Positions 25,834-35,201 of a stretch of DNA of 64,000 nt are shown one piece after another. The first letter of the stretch is position 1. Each line of letters starts with the position of its first letter. The DNA comes from Microbacterium sp. STN6. Lineage in GTDB: Bacteria; Actinomycetota; Actinomycetes; Actinomycetales; Microbacteriaceae. The DNA lies in contig NZ_JAPMIT010000002.1 in NCBI RefSeq assembly GCF_026410545.1, positions 620,001 through 684,000 on the forward strand, read 5' to 3'. Below the pieces are notes generated by a model. The model saw only the letters and a list, made by a program, of their open reading frames with translations. It had not been told where the DNA came from and searched no databases. The translations under genes and the position numbers were made by a program.

Positions 25834-26937
25834 GTGGCCGACCATTACGAAGTCCTCGGCGTCGATCGAGACGCCTCCGCAGAAGAGATCAAGAAGGCGT
25901 ACAGACGCCTCGCCCGCGAGCTGCACCCCGACGTGAATCCGAGCCCGGATGCGTCGGAGCGGTTCAAGCACGTCACGCACGCCTACGACGTGCTCAGCGA
26001 CCCCGAACAACGCCGCAACTACGACATGGGGGGCGCAGAACAGGGCTTCTCCGGCGCCGGCTTCGGCGGCTTCGGTGACATCTTCGAGACCTTCTTCGGC
26101 GGTGGCGGCGGCACGCGCGGCCCCCGCTCTCGCCGCGAGCGCGGCCAGGACGCGCTGCTGCGCGTGGAGGTCGACCTCGACGAGGTCATCTTCGGCGCTC
26201 ACCGCGACATCGAGGTCGACACGGCCGTGGTGTGCGAGACCTGCAACGGTTCGTGCTGCCAGCCGGGCACCGCCCCGGTCACGTGCGACATCTGTCACGG
26301 CACCGGCCAGATCCAGCGTGCCGTGCGTTCCCTGCTCGGCAACGTCATGACGTCGTCACCATGCGGCACGTGCCGCGGCTACGGAACCGTCATCGCAACG
26401 CCCTGCGCCACCTGCCAGGGCCAGGGTCGGGTGCGCGCCCGCCGTACCGTTCCGGTCGATATCCCCGCGGGCGTCGACACCGGGCTGCGGCTGCAGATGC
26501 CGGGAAGCGGCGAGGCGGGCCCGGCCGGCGGCCCCAACGGCGACCTCTATCTCGAGATCAAGGTGCGTCACCACGACGTCTTCAGCCGAGACGGAGACGA
26601 CCTGCTGTGCACGCTCGAAGTCGAGATGACCGATGCCGTTCTCGGCACCAACGCCACGATCAAGGCCCTCGATGGCGACATCGACGTCGAGCTGCGCCCG
26701 GGAGTGCAGAGCGCAGAGATCATCACGGTGAAAGACCGGGGCATCACCCACCTGCGCGGCAGCGGCCGCGGCGACCTGAAGATCGGCGTGCAGGTGATCA
26801 CGCCGACCAAGCTCGACCACAAGGAGCGAGAGCTCATCGCAAAGTTCGCGACGGGTCGCCGGCAGCAGGAGCCCACGCTCGCGCAGTTCCAGCAGGGCCT
26901 GTTTGCGAAACTCCGCGACCGCTTCCTTCGCGTGTGA
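25834..26937 (+). CDS. dnaJ: Chaperone protein DnaJ
   Basis: A 367-residue Hsp40 co-chaperone of DnaK. The J domain (residues 1-65) contains the HPD tripeptide in [11 protein letters not shown] Gly/Phe-rich linker follows ([23 protein letters not shown]). The zinc domain has four Cys-x2-Cys motifs: [24 protein letters not shown] and CATCQGQG. C-terminal substrate-binding domains end at FLRV. The GTG start has GAAGGAAG about 8 nt upstream. It follows hrcA and so falls under the same CIRCE operator. Confidence 0.96.
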   Translation: MADHYEVLGVDRDASAEEIKKAYRRLARELHPDVNPSPDASERFKHVTHAYDVLSDPEQRRNYDMGGAEQGFSGAGFGGFGDIFETFFGGGGGTRGPRSRRERGQDALLRVEVDLDEVIFGAHRDIEVDTAVVCETCNGSCCQPGTAPVTCDICHGTGQIQRAVRSLLGNVMTSSPCGTCRGYGTVIATPCATCQGQGRVRARRTVPVDIPAGVDTGLRLQMPGSGEAGPAGGPNGDLYLEIKVRHHDVFSRDGDDLLCTLEVEMTDAVLGTNATIKALDGDIDVELRPGVQSAEIITVKDRGITHLRGSGRGDLKIGVQVITPTKLDHKERELIAKFATGRRQQEPTLAQFQQGLFAKLRDRFLRV

Positions 26938-26938
26938 G

Positions 26939-27664
26939 ATGAGTTCCCTCTACCTGCGCGACGATCTGGAGGCCCCGGGCATCGGCGACACGATTGCCCT
27001 GACCGGGGCCGAGGCGAAGCACGCCGCGAGCGTCAACCGCCTCCGCCGTGGCGAGAGCGTTCTGGTCGGCAACGGGCGCGGCCTGCTGGTCACCGCGGTG
27101 GCGACGGCCGTCTCGCCCTCGGTGGTCGAGCTCGAGGTCACCGCCAGCCGAACCGAGCCGCAGCCCTCCCAGCGCGTCACACTCGTGCAGGCCCTCGCCA
27201 AGGGTGGGCGCGACGAACTCGCCATCCAGGCCGCCACAGAGCTCGGCGTCGACGAGGTCGTGCCGTGGGCGGCGGCGAGGTCGGTCTCCCGGTGGGAGGG
27301 CCAGAAGGTCGAACGCGGCCGCGAGCGCTGGGCAACGATCGTGCGCGAGGCGTCGAAGCAGTCGATCCGCTCGTGGGTGCCGGCGGTCGGCCCGCTTGCC
27401 CACACCGGCGACCTCGTCGCCTCACGGGCATCCCGCGTTCTCGTTCTCGAGCCGACGGCGCTGACGCGGCTGAGCTCCGTCGAAGCAGACGGGCGAAACG
27501 TGACGCTCGTGGTCGGCCCGGAGGGCGGCATCGCCCCGAACGAGCTGAGTGCGCTGACGGATGCCGGCGCCGAAGCCGTGCGCCTCGGTGACACCGTGCT
27601 GCGCACCTCCACGGCGGGACCCGCCGCGCTTGCCCTCATCAGCGCCGTACTCGGCCGCTGGTGA
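26939..27664 (+). CDS. rsmE: 16S rRNA (uracil-1498-N3)-methyltransferase
   Basis: A 241-residue SPOUT methyltransferase that modifies U1498 of 16S rRNA. It has an N-terminal PUA-like part (LTGAEAKHAASVNRLRRGESVLVGNGRG), the middle LVQALAKGGRDELAIQAATELGVDEVVPWAAARSV, and the knot region VVGPEGGIAPNEL with RLGDTVLRTSTAGPAALA. The ATG is 1 nt after the dnaJ stop, which fixes the start and suggests co-transcription. Confidence 0.94.
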   Translation: MSSLYLRDDLEAPGIGDTIALTGAEAKHAASVNRLRRGESVLVGNGRGLLVTAVATAVSPSVVELEVTASRTEPQPSQRVTLVQALAKGGRDELAIQAATELGVDEVVPWAAARSVSRWEGQKVERGRERWATIVREASKQSIRSWVPAVGPLAHTGDLVASRASRVLVLEPTALTRLSSVEADGRNVTLVVGPEGGIAPNELSALTDAGAEAVRLGDTVLRTSTAGPAALALISAVLGRW

Positions 27665-27673
27665 CCAGACGAT

Positions 27674-27679
27674 TAAGAT
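27674..27679 (+). promoter_or_regulatory. -10 element of a leaderless promoter (hinT)
   Basis: TAAGAT, six bases, then ATG at 27686. The six bases AGAGGA also resemble a ribosome binding site, so read-through transcripts could still be translated. Confidence 0.45.
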
Positions 27680-27685
27680 AGAGGA

Positions 27686-28042
27686 ATGGCAGACGACGAG
27701 CGTTCGGTCTTCACGAGGATCATCGCGGGCGAGATTCCCGCTGACGTCGTCTATGACGACGAGCGGTTCATCGCGTTCCGCGACATCAACCCGCAGGCGC
27801 CGGTACACCTGCTCGTCGTGCCGAAGACGAGCGAGTACCGCAACGTGACCGAGCTTGCCGCAGCCGATCCGGCGCTGCTCGCCGGGCTGGTCGGCGTGGC
27901 GCAGCAGCTGGCCGACGAACACTGCGGCGGCGAGTTCCGGCTCATCTTCAACACGGGGGCGGCAAGTGGCCAGACCGTCTTCCACGTGCACGCCCACGTG
28001 CTCGGCGGGGGCCTCGAGGAGGGAACACTTGGCCGACGATGA
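27686..28042 (+). CDS. hinT: HIT-family nucleotide-binding hydrolase
   Basis: A 118-residue histidine-triad protein. The catalytic triad is at His100, His102 and His104 (FHVHAHVLGG). Upstream features are FTRIIAGEIPADVVYDDERFIAFRDI and the strand APVHLLVVPKT. HinT proteins cleave AMP from amines such as adenosine phosphoramidates and acyl-AMP. The next gene, phoH, begins inside its last 14 nt, the usual order in actinobacteria. Confidence 0.94.
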   Translation: MADDERSVFTRIIAGEIPADVVYDDERFIAFRDINPQAPVHLLVVPKTSEYRNVTELAAADPALLAGLVGVAQQLADEHCGGEFRLIFNTGAASGQTVFHVHAHVLGGGLEEGTLGRR

Positions 28043-29102
28043 CCAGCCGGGTGGCTACGTGACCGTCACCCTCCATGTCGACGGGGTCGAGATGGTGCGG
28101 TTGCTCGGGCCGCAGGACCGGCTACTGACGACGATTGAGAAGCAGTACCCCCGCGTCTCGGTTCACGTTCGAGGCAACGAGATCTCCCTGATCGGCGATG
28201 CGGAGCAGGTGCGTGCCGCCGAACGACTGGTGACCGAACTCCAGGAGCTCGTGCGCGGCGGACAAGACCTGGACGCGGTTCAGGTGGCCTCCTCGGCCCG
28301 GCTCATCGACTCGGGTGCATCGGGCCTCGCCGATCTGTTCGGCGCGCCCATTCTCACCTCCCGCGGCCGATCGATCCGGCCGAAGACGGCCGGGCAGAAG
28401 CAGTACGTCGACGCGATCGATGAGAACACCATCGTCTTCGGCATCGGCCCCGCGGGCACCGGAAAGACCTACCTCGCCATGGCGAAGGCGGTGCAGGCCC
28501 TGCAGCGCAAAGAGGTCGACCGCATCATCCTCAGCCGGCCTGCCATCGAAGCGGGCGAGCGGCTCGGCTTTCTTCCCGGCACCCTCACCGACAAGATCGA
28601 CCCCTACCTGAGGCCTCTTTACGACGCCTTGAACGAGATGATGGATCCCGAGATCGTGCCGAAGCTGCTGGCCGCAGGCACCGTCGAGGTGGCACCGCTC
28701 GCCTACATGCGCGGGCGCACGCTGAACAGCTCGTTCATCGTGCTCGACGAGGCGCAGAACACCACGCCCGAACAGATGAAGATGTTCCTCACGCGTCTGG
28801 GATTCGGCTCGAAGATGGTCGTCACCGGCGACGTGACGCAGATCGACCTGCCGAGCGCGGCAAGCGGTCTTCGCCTCGTCACCAAGGTGCTCGCCGACAT
28901 CGACGACATCCACTTCACCACGCTCACGAGCGACGACGTGGTTCGGCACAATCTGGTCGGCCGCATCGTCGACGCATACACGGAGTACGACGCCAGGCGG
29001 CAGGCCCAGCACTACGAGCGCGCCGAGGCGCACGAATTCGCGAACAGGGCAGAGCGGCGAGCGGCGACACCGCGCGACCGGCTGCCGAAACGGGGGCGCT
29101 GA
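28029..29102 (+). CDS. phoH: PhoH-family ATPase
   Basis: A 357-residue PhoH-like protein. The N-terminal KH-like/R3H-like region contains VTVTLHVDGVEMVRLLGPQDRLLTTIEKQYPRVSVHVRGNEISL. The ATPase core has Walker A in GIGPAGTGKTYLAMAKA, the RPAIEAGERLGFLPG motif, and Walker B FIVLDEAQNTT. The TTG at 28029 is chosen because GAGGAGGG lies 5 nt upstream; that start overlaps hinT by 14 nt. The family is linked to RNA metabolism together with YbeY, which is the next gene. Confidence 0.93.
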   Translation: MADDDQPGGYVTVTLHVDGVEMVRLLGPQDRLLTTIEKQYPRVSVHVRGNEISLIGDAEQVRAAERLVTELQELVRGGQDLDAVQVASSARLIDSGASGLADLFGAPILTSRGRSIRPKTAGQKQYVDAIDENTIVFGIGPAGTGKTYLAMAKAVQALQRKEVDRIILSRPAIEAGERLGFLPGTLTDKIDPYLRPLYDALNEMMDPEIVPKLLAAGTVEVAPLAYMRGRTLNSSFIVLDEAQNTTPEQMKMFLTRLGFGSKMVVTGDVTQIDLPSAASGLRLVTKVLADIDDIHFTTLTSDDVVRHNLVGRIVDAYTEYDARRQAQHYERAEAHEFANRAERRAATPRDRLPKRGR

Positions 29103-29105
29103 GCC

Positions 29106-29567
29106 ATGTCGATCGAAGTCAACAACGAGTCGGCGATCTCCGTCGACGAGGCGGCACTGCAGCGGCTCGCCGGCTTCGCGCTCGAGATCATGCATGTTCA
29201 CCCCGACGCGGAGCTTGCGATCGTGCTGGTCGATGAGGCGGCCATGGAGCAGCTGCACGTGCAGTGGATGGACGAGCCGGGGCCGACCGACGTTCTCAGC
29301 TTCCCGATGGACGAGCTGCGGCCCGGCACCGAAGACGACCCCACCCCGGCCGGCCTGCTCGGCGACATCGTGCTGTGCCCGCAGGTCGCCAGAGCGCAGG
29401 CGGAGACGGCGGGCCACAGCATGATGGACGAGCTTCAGCTGCTCACGGCGCACGGCCTGCTGCACCTGCTCGGCTTCGACCATGCCGAGCCCGACGAAGA
29501 GAAGGAGATGTTCGGCATTCAGCGCGACATCCTCATCGGCTTCGCCATGAACGAACGACGACGATAG
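29106..29567 (+). CDS. ybeY: Endoribonuclease YbeY
   Basis: A 153-residue metalloprotein needed for 16S rRNA 3' end maturation and 70S quality control. The zinc motif is complete: His116, His120 and His126 in [11 protein letters not shown]. The substrate-groove region reads [14 protein letters not shown]. It starts 3 nt after phoH, so the two are co-translated. Confidence 0.96.
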   Translation: MSIEVNNESAISVDEAALQRLAGFALEIMHVHPDAELAIVLVDEAAMEQLHVQWMDEPGPTDVLSFPMDELRPGTEDDPTPAGLLGDIVLCPQVARAQAETAGHSMMDELQLLTAHGLLHLLGFDHAEPDEEKEMFGIQRDILIGFAMNERRR

Positions 29568-29613
29568 GGCGCGTGAGAAAGAACATGCCCCCGACCGTCA
29601 ACGCCTAGGCGTC

Positions 29614-30882
29614 ATGCTCGTCACCGTCCTCTTCATCATCGCCCTCGTGCTCGTGGCAGCGGGAGGCCTGCTGACGGCGCTCGACGCGGCCATCACGGTG
29701 CAATCGCGTGCCGACATCCTCGACCTCGCCCAGGGCGCGCGGTTCCCGGCGTCGCTTCGAGAGATCAGCGCGGATCCCGGCGCCCATCTGAACGCCATGG
29801 CGTTCCTGCGCATCACCACCGAGACCACCGCCGCGGTGCTCGTCACGCTCGCGTTCTCAACGCTGCTCGACACGTGGTGGCTGGCCCTGCTCATCTCGGC
29901 CCTCATGATGACGGCGGTCTCGTTCGTGCTCGTCGGCACGAGCCCACGCAGCGTCGGGCGGGCCCACGCGCGGGCGCTGCTGCGACCATCCGCGCCCCTG
30001 ATCCACGCCCTGCGCGTGCTGCTCGGCCCGCTCGCCGACGCTCTCGTGGCGCTCGGCAACCGCGTCACGCCCTCGCGTGCTCGCTCCGCTGCCGTCGACT
30101 CCGAGGAGCAGCTGCTGAGCATCGTCGACGAGGCGACCGCGCTCGACGTGCTCGAGGAGGACGACAGGGAGCTCATCCACTCGATCTTCCAGTTCAACGA
30201 CACCCTCGTTCGCGAGGTCATGATTCCCCGCACCGACATGGTCACGATCGACGCGTCGGCGACCCTGGAGAGCGCCATGGGGCTGCTGCTCGCGCGAGGC
30301 GTGTCACGTATCCCCGTCGTCGTCGACGGCGACGCAGACGAGGTCACGGGCGTTCTCTACCTGCGCGACGTGGCACGCAGCAGCTTCGAGTCACGAGCGG
30401 ATGCCGGTGGCCTCACCGCCGCGGAACTGGCCCGGCCCGCCCTCTTCGTTCCCGAGTCGAAGAAGGCGGACGAGATGCTGCGCCAGATGCAGCTGGAGTC
30501 CAACCACCTCGCCATGGTCGTGGACGAGTACGGGGGTATCGCCGGCCTCGTCACCCTCGAAGATCTGATCGAGGAACTCGTGGGCGACATCTCAGACGAG
30601 TACGACCGGGAGGTGGCCATGGTCGAGGAGCTGGGCGATGGCCGCTTCCGCGTCAGCGCCCGGCTCGCTGTCGACGAACTCGGCGAGCTGTTCGACCTGC
30701 AGCTCGACGACGAAGACGTCGACTCGGTCGGCGGTCTCGTGGCGAAGCTGCTGGGGCGCCTGCCGGAGCGAGGGCAGGTCGCGCAGACGCGCGGGCTCAC
30801 GCTCACGGCGGAACGCACCGAGGGCAGGCGCGGCAGGCTCAGTACGGTGATTGTGGAACGAGAGGGGCGCCAGCAGCCATGA
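29614..30882 (+). CDS. Hemolysin/CorC-family protein with CNNM and CBS domains
   Basis: A 422-residue membrane protein. The N-terminal CNNM-type region has about three to four transmembrane segments (to about residue 150). A CBS pair runs from about 195 to 320 ([40 protein letters not shown]), and a C-terminal CorC_HlyC domain follows ([19 protein letters not shown]). The family is involved in Mg2+/Co2+ handling. No clear ribosome binding site precedes the ATG; a 7-codon reading frame with its own start (29585-29608) ends 5 nt upstream. The stop overlaps the era start (ATGA). Confidence 0.9.
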   Translation: MLVTVLFIIALVLVAAGGLLTALDAAITVQSRADILDLAQGARFPASLREISADPGAHLNAMAFLRITTETTAAVLVTLAFSTLLDTWWLALLISALMMTAVSFVLVGTSPRSVGRAHARALLRPSAPLIHALRVLLGPLADALVALGNRVTPSRARSAAVDSEEQLLSIVDEATALDVLEEDDRELIHSIFQFNDTLVREVMIPRTDMVTIDASATLESAMGLLLARGVSRIPVVVDGDADEVTGVLYLRDVARSSFESRADAGGLTAAELARPALFVPESKKADEMLRQMQLESNHLAMVVDEYGGIAGLVTLEDLIEELVGDISDEYDREVAMVEELGDGRFRVSARLAVDELGELFDLQLDDEDVDSVGGLVAKLLGRLPERGQVAQTRGLTLTAERTEGRRGRLSTVIVEREGRQQP

Positions 30883-31772
30883 AGGACTATCGCGCGGGAT
30901 TCGTGTCGTTCGTGGGGCGTCCGAACGTGGGCAAGTCCACGCTCACCAACGCTCTCGTCGGTGAGAAGGTGGCCATCACGAGCTCGAAGCCGCAGACGAC
31001 GAGACGCGCGATCCGTGGCATCGTGCACTCCAAGAACGGCCAGCTCATCCTCGTCGACACCCCGGGAATACACCGACCGCGTACGCTGCTCGGCGAGCGG
31101 CTGAACACGCTCGTGCAGTCCACTCTGGCCGATGTCGACGTGATCGGCATGTGCGTGCCGGCGAACGAGCGGCTGGGGCCGGGCGACCGGTTCATCAACG
31201 AGCAGCTCGACGCGTTCCCGCGCGCGAAGAAGGTGGCGATCGTCACGAAGATCGACGCGGCGTCTCGGCCGGCCACGGCCGAGCAGCTGCTGGCGGTCTC
31301 GCACCTGCGCGACTGGGAGGCGATCGTTCCCCTGTCGGCGACCAGTCGCATCCAGCTCGACACGCTCAGCACGGAGCTCATGCGCCTGCTCCCGCCGTCG
31401 GACCAGCCGCTCTACCCGTCAGACGCGATCACGGACGCGTCGCTCGAGGATCGCATCGCCGAGTACGTGCGCGAGGCGGTTCTTGAAGACGTCAGGGACG
31501 AGCTGCCGCACTCGCTCGCGGTCACGATCGACGACATCATCGAGCGCGACGACAAAGACCTGGTCGAGGTGTACGTGAACCTGTTCGTCGAGCGCGACAG
31601 CCAGAAGGCCATCGTGATCGGGCGCTCTGGCGGGCGGCTGCGTGAGATCGGCGTGAAGGCGCGCGCCCCGATCGAGCAGCTTCTGGGGCGTCACGTGTTC
31701 CTGTCGATCCGCGTCAAGGTCGCGCGCGACTGGCAGCGCGACCCCAAGCAGCTCGGCCGCCTCGGCTTCTGA
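30879..31772 (+). CDS. era: GTPase Era
   Basis: A 297-residue GTPase that binds the 3' end of 16S rRNA during 30S assembly. The G domain has [18 protein letters not shown], the switch [27 protein letters not shown] and TKID. The KH domain follows, with [40 protein letters not shown] and [18 protein letters not shown]. It is coupled to the CorC-like gene. In related genomes leuA usually follows (general knowledge); here about 13 kb of other genes intervene. Confidence 0.97.
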   Translation: MKDYRAGFVSFVGRPNVGKSTLTNALVGEKVAITSSKPQTTRRAIRGIVHSKNGQLILVDTPGIHRPRTLLGERLNTLVQSTLADVDVIGMCVPANERLGPGDRFINEQLDAFPRAKKVAIVTKIDAASRPATAEQLLAVSHLRDWEAIVPLSATSRIQLDTLSTELMRLLPPSDQPLYPSDAITDASLEDRIAEYVREAVLEDVRDELPHSLAVTIDDIIERDDKDLVEVYVNLFVERDSQKAIVIGRSGGRLREIGVKARAPIEQLLGRHVFLSIRVKVARDWQRDPKQLGRLGF

Positions 31773-31842
31773 CAGATGTGGCTGCATACACCTGCAGAAT
31801 GATTTCGCCGCCGCGATGAGCGGATGACCCGCCCCCAGCACA

Positions 31843-31848
31843 TACGGT
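31843..31848 (+). promoter_or_regulatory. -10 element of a leaderless promoter (sensor kinase)
   Basis: TACGGT, six bases, then GTG at 31855; no ribosome binding site is visible. Confidence 0.5.
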
Positions 31849-31854
31849 TGAGGG

Positions 31855-33669
31855 GTGTCTGAGGCTCTCGTGAAGTACCGCTGGGTACTCGAGCCTGCGC
31901 TCGGCGTGCTCATTCTGCTCGGCTGGATCGTGGCCGCGGGTATCGGAACGAGCGCCCGCATCGGTCTCGGCGGCGCCGTCGTCACCATGGTGGTTCTCGC
32001 GGCGGCCCTGGCGCTCTCCCGCATCGCGCCCGCCGCCGCCCTTGCTCTTGGCGCCATCGGCGCCGGCCTCGACGTGCTCGACACCAGCAGCCTGCATCGC
32101 GTGGGCCAGTGGCCCGCGTACCTGCTGCTGATCCTCGCGGTCGTCGGCATCGCGGCGCACGGCCGCGCGCTCACGCGGTGGCTGTGCCTGGCGGCCGCGA
32201 TCCTTGTCGGCCCGCTCGGCGCGTTCCTGTCGGTGAGCGACCTTCCGCTCAGCGAATCGACGAGTAGATCGGCCGGCGCGGGTGGTGCGGTGGGCGTGGT
32301 GCTCGTCGCGCTGGTTCTGACTATCGGGCAGACGATGGCGTGGCTGCTCGGGTTCATGATCGGCCGCATGCGGCGCGACATGACTCTCGCCCGGCCCTCC
32401 GTGCTCGTGTGGCTCGCCCAGCCGGAGAGCGCTGCATCCGCCGACTCCGAGAACCCGCTCGTGCGTCGGCTCACCGCACGCCAGCGCGCCACCGACATGC
32501 TCGTCGCGGCCGCCTTCTTCCTGCTCGTTGCGGTCGCCGGCTACAACCTGACCTCGGGCGCGGGCGTTCTGGTGATTATCGGCTTCGCCGTCGCCGTCGC
32601 CCTTCGCCGGCTTTCGCCTGCCATCTCACTCGCGTTCGCCTGGTTCGCGGCGATCGGCCAGATGCTTCTGCTGCAGGGTGTGACGCCGGCCGACATCGCC
32701 GTGCTCGCGGTGCTGTACGCCACCGCGTCGTATGGCGACCGCGCCACGCGCTGGGCGGGCCTCGTCTCGGCCGGTCTCGGCTCCGTGGTCGCCGCCCTCT
32801 ATCTCACGCTGGCAAACGGCATCTCGGAGCTCTACTACCAGGCGTTCTCGGCGCGCATCGGGCAGCTGGCGCTGCAATTCGTGTTCCTCGCCGTCGTCTC
32901 CGCGACGGTCCTTGGCCTGTCGTGGGTGCTCGGCCTGCTGGCGCGCACCTGGCGCAACGCCCGTGCGAGCCGCCAGGCGCAGATGCTGGCCGAGGAGGAG
33001 CACCGTCGCGCCGAGCAGGCCGTCGTCGTGGAGCAGGAGCGCAACCGCATCGCCCGCGACATGCACGATGTGGTGGCACACTCGCTTGCCGTCGTCATCG
33101 CCCAGGCGGATGGCGCCCGCTACGCGCGCGAGAGCGACCCGGATGCGCTCGACGCCGCGCTCAAAACCATCTCGAGCACCGCGCGCGAGGCGCTCGGCGA
33201 CGTGCGGCTGCTGCTGGCCGAGCTGCGCCACAGCGAGGGCGGCGGCCCCCAGCCGGATCTCGACGACCTTCAGCGGCTCGTGGAGCAGCTGCGAGCGGCG
33301 GGTCTGCCCATCCGCTTCACCGAGCAGGGGGAGCGCGCGGCCCTCGCCGCCGGCACGCAGATCGCCGTGTATCGCATCGCGCAGGAGGCTCTCACGAACG
33401 CGCTGCGGCACGGCGACACCACGCAGGGTGCAACGATCGCCATGGCGTGGAGCGCCGACGGTGTGAAGATCGAGGTGACGAACGCCGTGAAAGCGCCCGA
33501 TGCGGATGCTGTGGCCGGTGCCGAGCGAAGCAGCGACCGGCCGGGGCACGGCGTGCCGGGCATGCGCGAGCGCGCGAGCCTGGCGGGCGGATGGCTCAGC
33601 ATCGACGAGGGCGAGAGCGTGTTCACGATAACCGCATACCTGCCGGCGGCGCCGGCGCGAGGGGAATGA
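31855..33669 (+). CDS. Sensor histidine kinase with a large membrane domain
   Basis: A 604-residue NarL-type kinase. Roughly residues 1-370 carry about ten or more hydrophobic segments in two groups (1-175 and 215-370), separated by a hydrophilic cytoplasmic-like stretch (GRMRRDMTLARPSVLVWLAQPESAASADSENPLVRRLTARQRA). A linker, then HisKA_3 RNRIARDMHDVVAHS with the phospho-His at about 404, and the HATPase domain with YRIAQEALTNALRHG and GHGVPGMRER complete it. The duplicated membrane part is larger than in most kinases of the class. It is coupled to the response regulator gene and lies upstream of an ABC transporter. Confidence 0.92.
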   Translation: MSEALVKYRWVLEPALGVLILLGWIVAAGIGTSARIGLGGAVVTMVVLAAALALSRIAPAAALALGAIGAGLDVLDTSSLHRVGQWPAYLLLILAVVGIAAHGRALTRWLCLAAAILVGPLGAFLSVSDLPLSESTSRSAGAGGAVGVVLVALVLTIGQTMAWLLGFMIGRMRRDMTLARPSVLVWLAQPESAASADSENPLVRRLTARQRATDMLVAAAFFLLVAVAGYNLTSGAGVLVIIGFAVAVALRRLSPAISLAFAWFAAIGQMLLLQGVTPADIAVLAVLYATASYGDRATRWAGLVSAGLGSVVAALYLTLANGISELYYQAFSARIGQLALQFVFLAVVSATVLGLSWVLGLLARTWRNARASRQAQMLAEEEHRRAEQAVVVEQERNRIARDMHDVVAHSLAVVIAQADGARYARESDPDALDAALKTISSTAREALGDVRLLLAELRHSEGGGPQPDLDDLQRLVEQLRAAGLPIRFTEQGERAALAAGTQIAVYRIAQEALTNALRHGDTTQGATIAMAWSADGVKIEVTNAVKAPDADAVAGAERSSDRPGHGVPGMRERASLAGGWLSIDEGESVFTITAYLPAAPARGE

Positions 33670-34349
33670 GAATGAGCGAAGCACGCATCCGCGTGGCACT
33701 CGTCGACGACCAGGCGCTGTTCCGGGCCGGAATCCGCATGCTCGTCGGATCTCAGCCCGACCTGGAGTTCGCCGGCGAGGCGGGCGACGGGCTCGCCGGC
33801 GCCGACCTCATCGAGCGCAGCTGGCCGGACGTCGTGCTCATGGATATCCGCATGCCGGTCATGGACGGCATCGCGGCAACCGAGCGCGTGCTCGGCACGG
33901 CGGCCGAGCGCGGGGTGAGGGCCCCGCGCATCATCGTGTTGACAACGTTCGACCTCGATGAGGCGGCGGCACGCGCGATCCGCGGGGGCGCGAGCGGGTT
34001 CGTGCTCAAGGATGCCGAGCCGGAGTTCCTCCTCGCGGCGATCCGCACGGTGCACGCGGGCAACGCGGTGATCGCTCCGGGCGCGACACGGGAGCTGTTC
34101 GAACACTTCGGGCCCGGGCGCGTCGAGCGCCCGGCATCCGCGCCTGTCGCCTATGGAGCGCTCACCGCCCGCGAACGCGACATCTTCCTGCTCGCCGCGC
34201 GCGGCATGAGCAACGCCGAAATCGCCGCGGGGGAGTACCTGAGTGAAGCGACCGTGAAGACGCACATCAGCCGCATTTTGAGCAAGCTGACGCTGCGCGA
34301 TCGAGTGCAGCTCGTGGTGTACGCGTTCGAGCACGGGCTGGTGGGCTGA
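33666..34349 (+). CDS. LuxR/NarL-type response regulator
   Basis: A 227-residue regulator. The receiver has VDD, Asp60 in VVLMDIRMPV, LTTFD and FVLKD. The LuxR domain includes LTARERDIFLLAARGMSNAEIAAGEYLSEATVKTHISRIL. Two in-frame ATGs occur (33666 and 33672); the first overlaps the kinase stop as ATGA. The genes 90 nt downstream encode an ABC transporter that is a plausible target. Confidence 0.92.
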   Translation: MRMSEARIRVALVDDQALFRAGIRMLVGSQPDLEFAGEAGDGLAGADLIERSWPDVVLMDIRMPVMDGIAATERVLGTAAERGVRAPRIIVLTTFDLDEAAARAIRGGASGFVLKDAEPEFLLAAIRTVHAGNAVIAPGATRELFEHFGPGRVERPASAPVAYGALTARERDIFLLAARGMSNAEIAAGEYLSEATVKTHISRILSKLTLRDRVQLVVYAFEHGLVG

Positions 34350-34427
34350 CGGCGCGGCACGCGCGGATCATTCGGCAGGATGACGCCGATCATCATCGGG
34401 CCCGATTCGCGCCGTGCGAGCGTTTTC

Positions 34428-34433
34428 TAGCGT
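34428..34433 (+). promoter_or_regulatory. -10 element of a leaderless promoter (ABC ATPase)
   Basis: TAGCGT, six bases (TGGGGC), then ATG at 34440. It separates the transporter pair from the two-component operon. Confidence 0.5.
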
Positions 34434-34439
34434 TGGGGC

Positions 34440-35201
34440 ATGGACATCTCTAGCACTGACCTGGGGCTCGTCGCGCGCGTCGCGAACGCCACCAAGACCT
34501 TCGGCGCCGGCTCGAGCGCCGTCACCGCCCTCGACGACGTCTCCATCGGCATCCGCTCCGGCGAATTCACCGCCATCATGGGGCCGAGCGGATCGGGCAA
34601 GTCGACGCTCATGCACATCATGGCCGGCCTCGACAGCGTCACGAGCGGGCGGGTCTGGCTCGGCGACACCGAGATCACCGCGCTCGGCGACCGGCAACTG
34701 ACCGTGCTGCGCCGGCGCCGGGTTGGCTTCGTCTTTCAGGCGTTCAACCTGGTGCCGACGCTCGACATCCGCGGCAACATCGAGCTGCCGTTCGAGCTGG
34801 ACGGCAGGCGCCCCACCAGCGCAGAGCGCGAGTGGATCGACCACCTCGTCAGCTCCCTGGGGCTCACGGATCGGCTGCGGCACCGGCCGCACGAGCTCTC
34901 GGGCGGTCAGCAGCAGCGCGTCGCCATTGCGCGTGCCCTTGCGACGCGCCCCGACCTGATCTTCGCAGACGAGCCGACCGGCAACCTCGACTCGCGCTCG
35001 GGCCGCGAGGTGCTGGCACTGCTCGCGGCCGCGAGCCGCAGCTACGGGCAGTCCATCGCGATGGTCACCCACGACCCCATCGCCGCAGGCTTCGCAGACC
35101 GAATCCTGTTCCTCGCCGATGGCAGGGTCGTCGACGAACGCGCGCGATCGAGCGCCGAGGAGATCTCGGCGATCATGCTCGGGATGGAGCAGCGCGCATG
35201 A
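34440..35201 (+). CDS. MacB/LolD-type ABC transporter ATP-binding protein
   Basis: A 253-residue ATPase. Walker A is GPSGSGKST, followed by Q-loop [13 protein letters not shown], signature [15 protein letters not shown], Walker [11 protein letters not shown] and H-loop VTHDP. The DEPTGNLD form and VFQAFNLVP are typical of the MacB/LolD branch that powers FtsX-like permeases, which move lipids, peptides or drugs away from the membrane. It overlaps the permease gene by ATGA and lies downstream of a two-component system. Confidence 0.92.
   Translation: MDISSTDLGLVARVANATKTFGAGSSAVTALDDVSIGIRSGEFTAIMGPSGSGKSTLMHIMAGLDSVTSGRVWLGDTEITALGDRQLTVLRRRRVGFVFQAFNLVPTLDIRGNIELPFELDGRRPTSAEREWIDHLVSSLGLTDRLRHRPHELSGGQQQRVAIARALATRPDLIFADEPTGNLDSRSGREVLALLAAASRSYGQSIAMVTHDPIAAGFADRILFLADGRVVDERARSSAEEISAIMLGMEQRA

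Noticed and set aside
26233-26290. First DnaJ zinc motif ends in Cys instead of Gly (CETCNGSC)
   Set aside because: The NGSCCQPGT form is, to my knowledge, common in actinobacterial DnaJ2 proteins, so I do not count it as unusual.
31773-31854. Possible terminator after era
   Set aside because: Only short pairing (CTGCA/TGCAG) is present; no convincing stem or U-tract.
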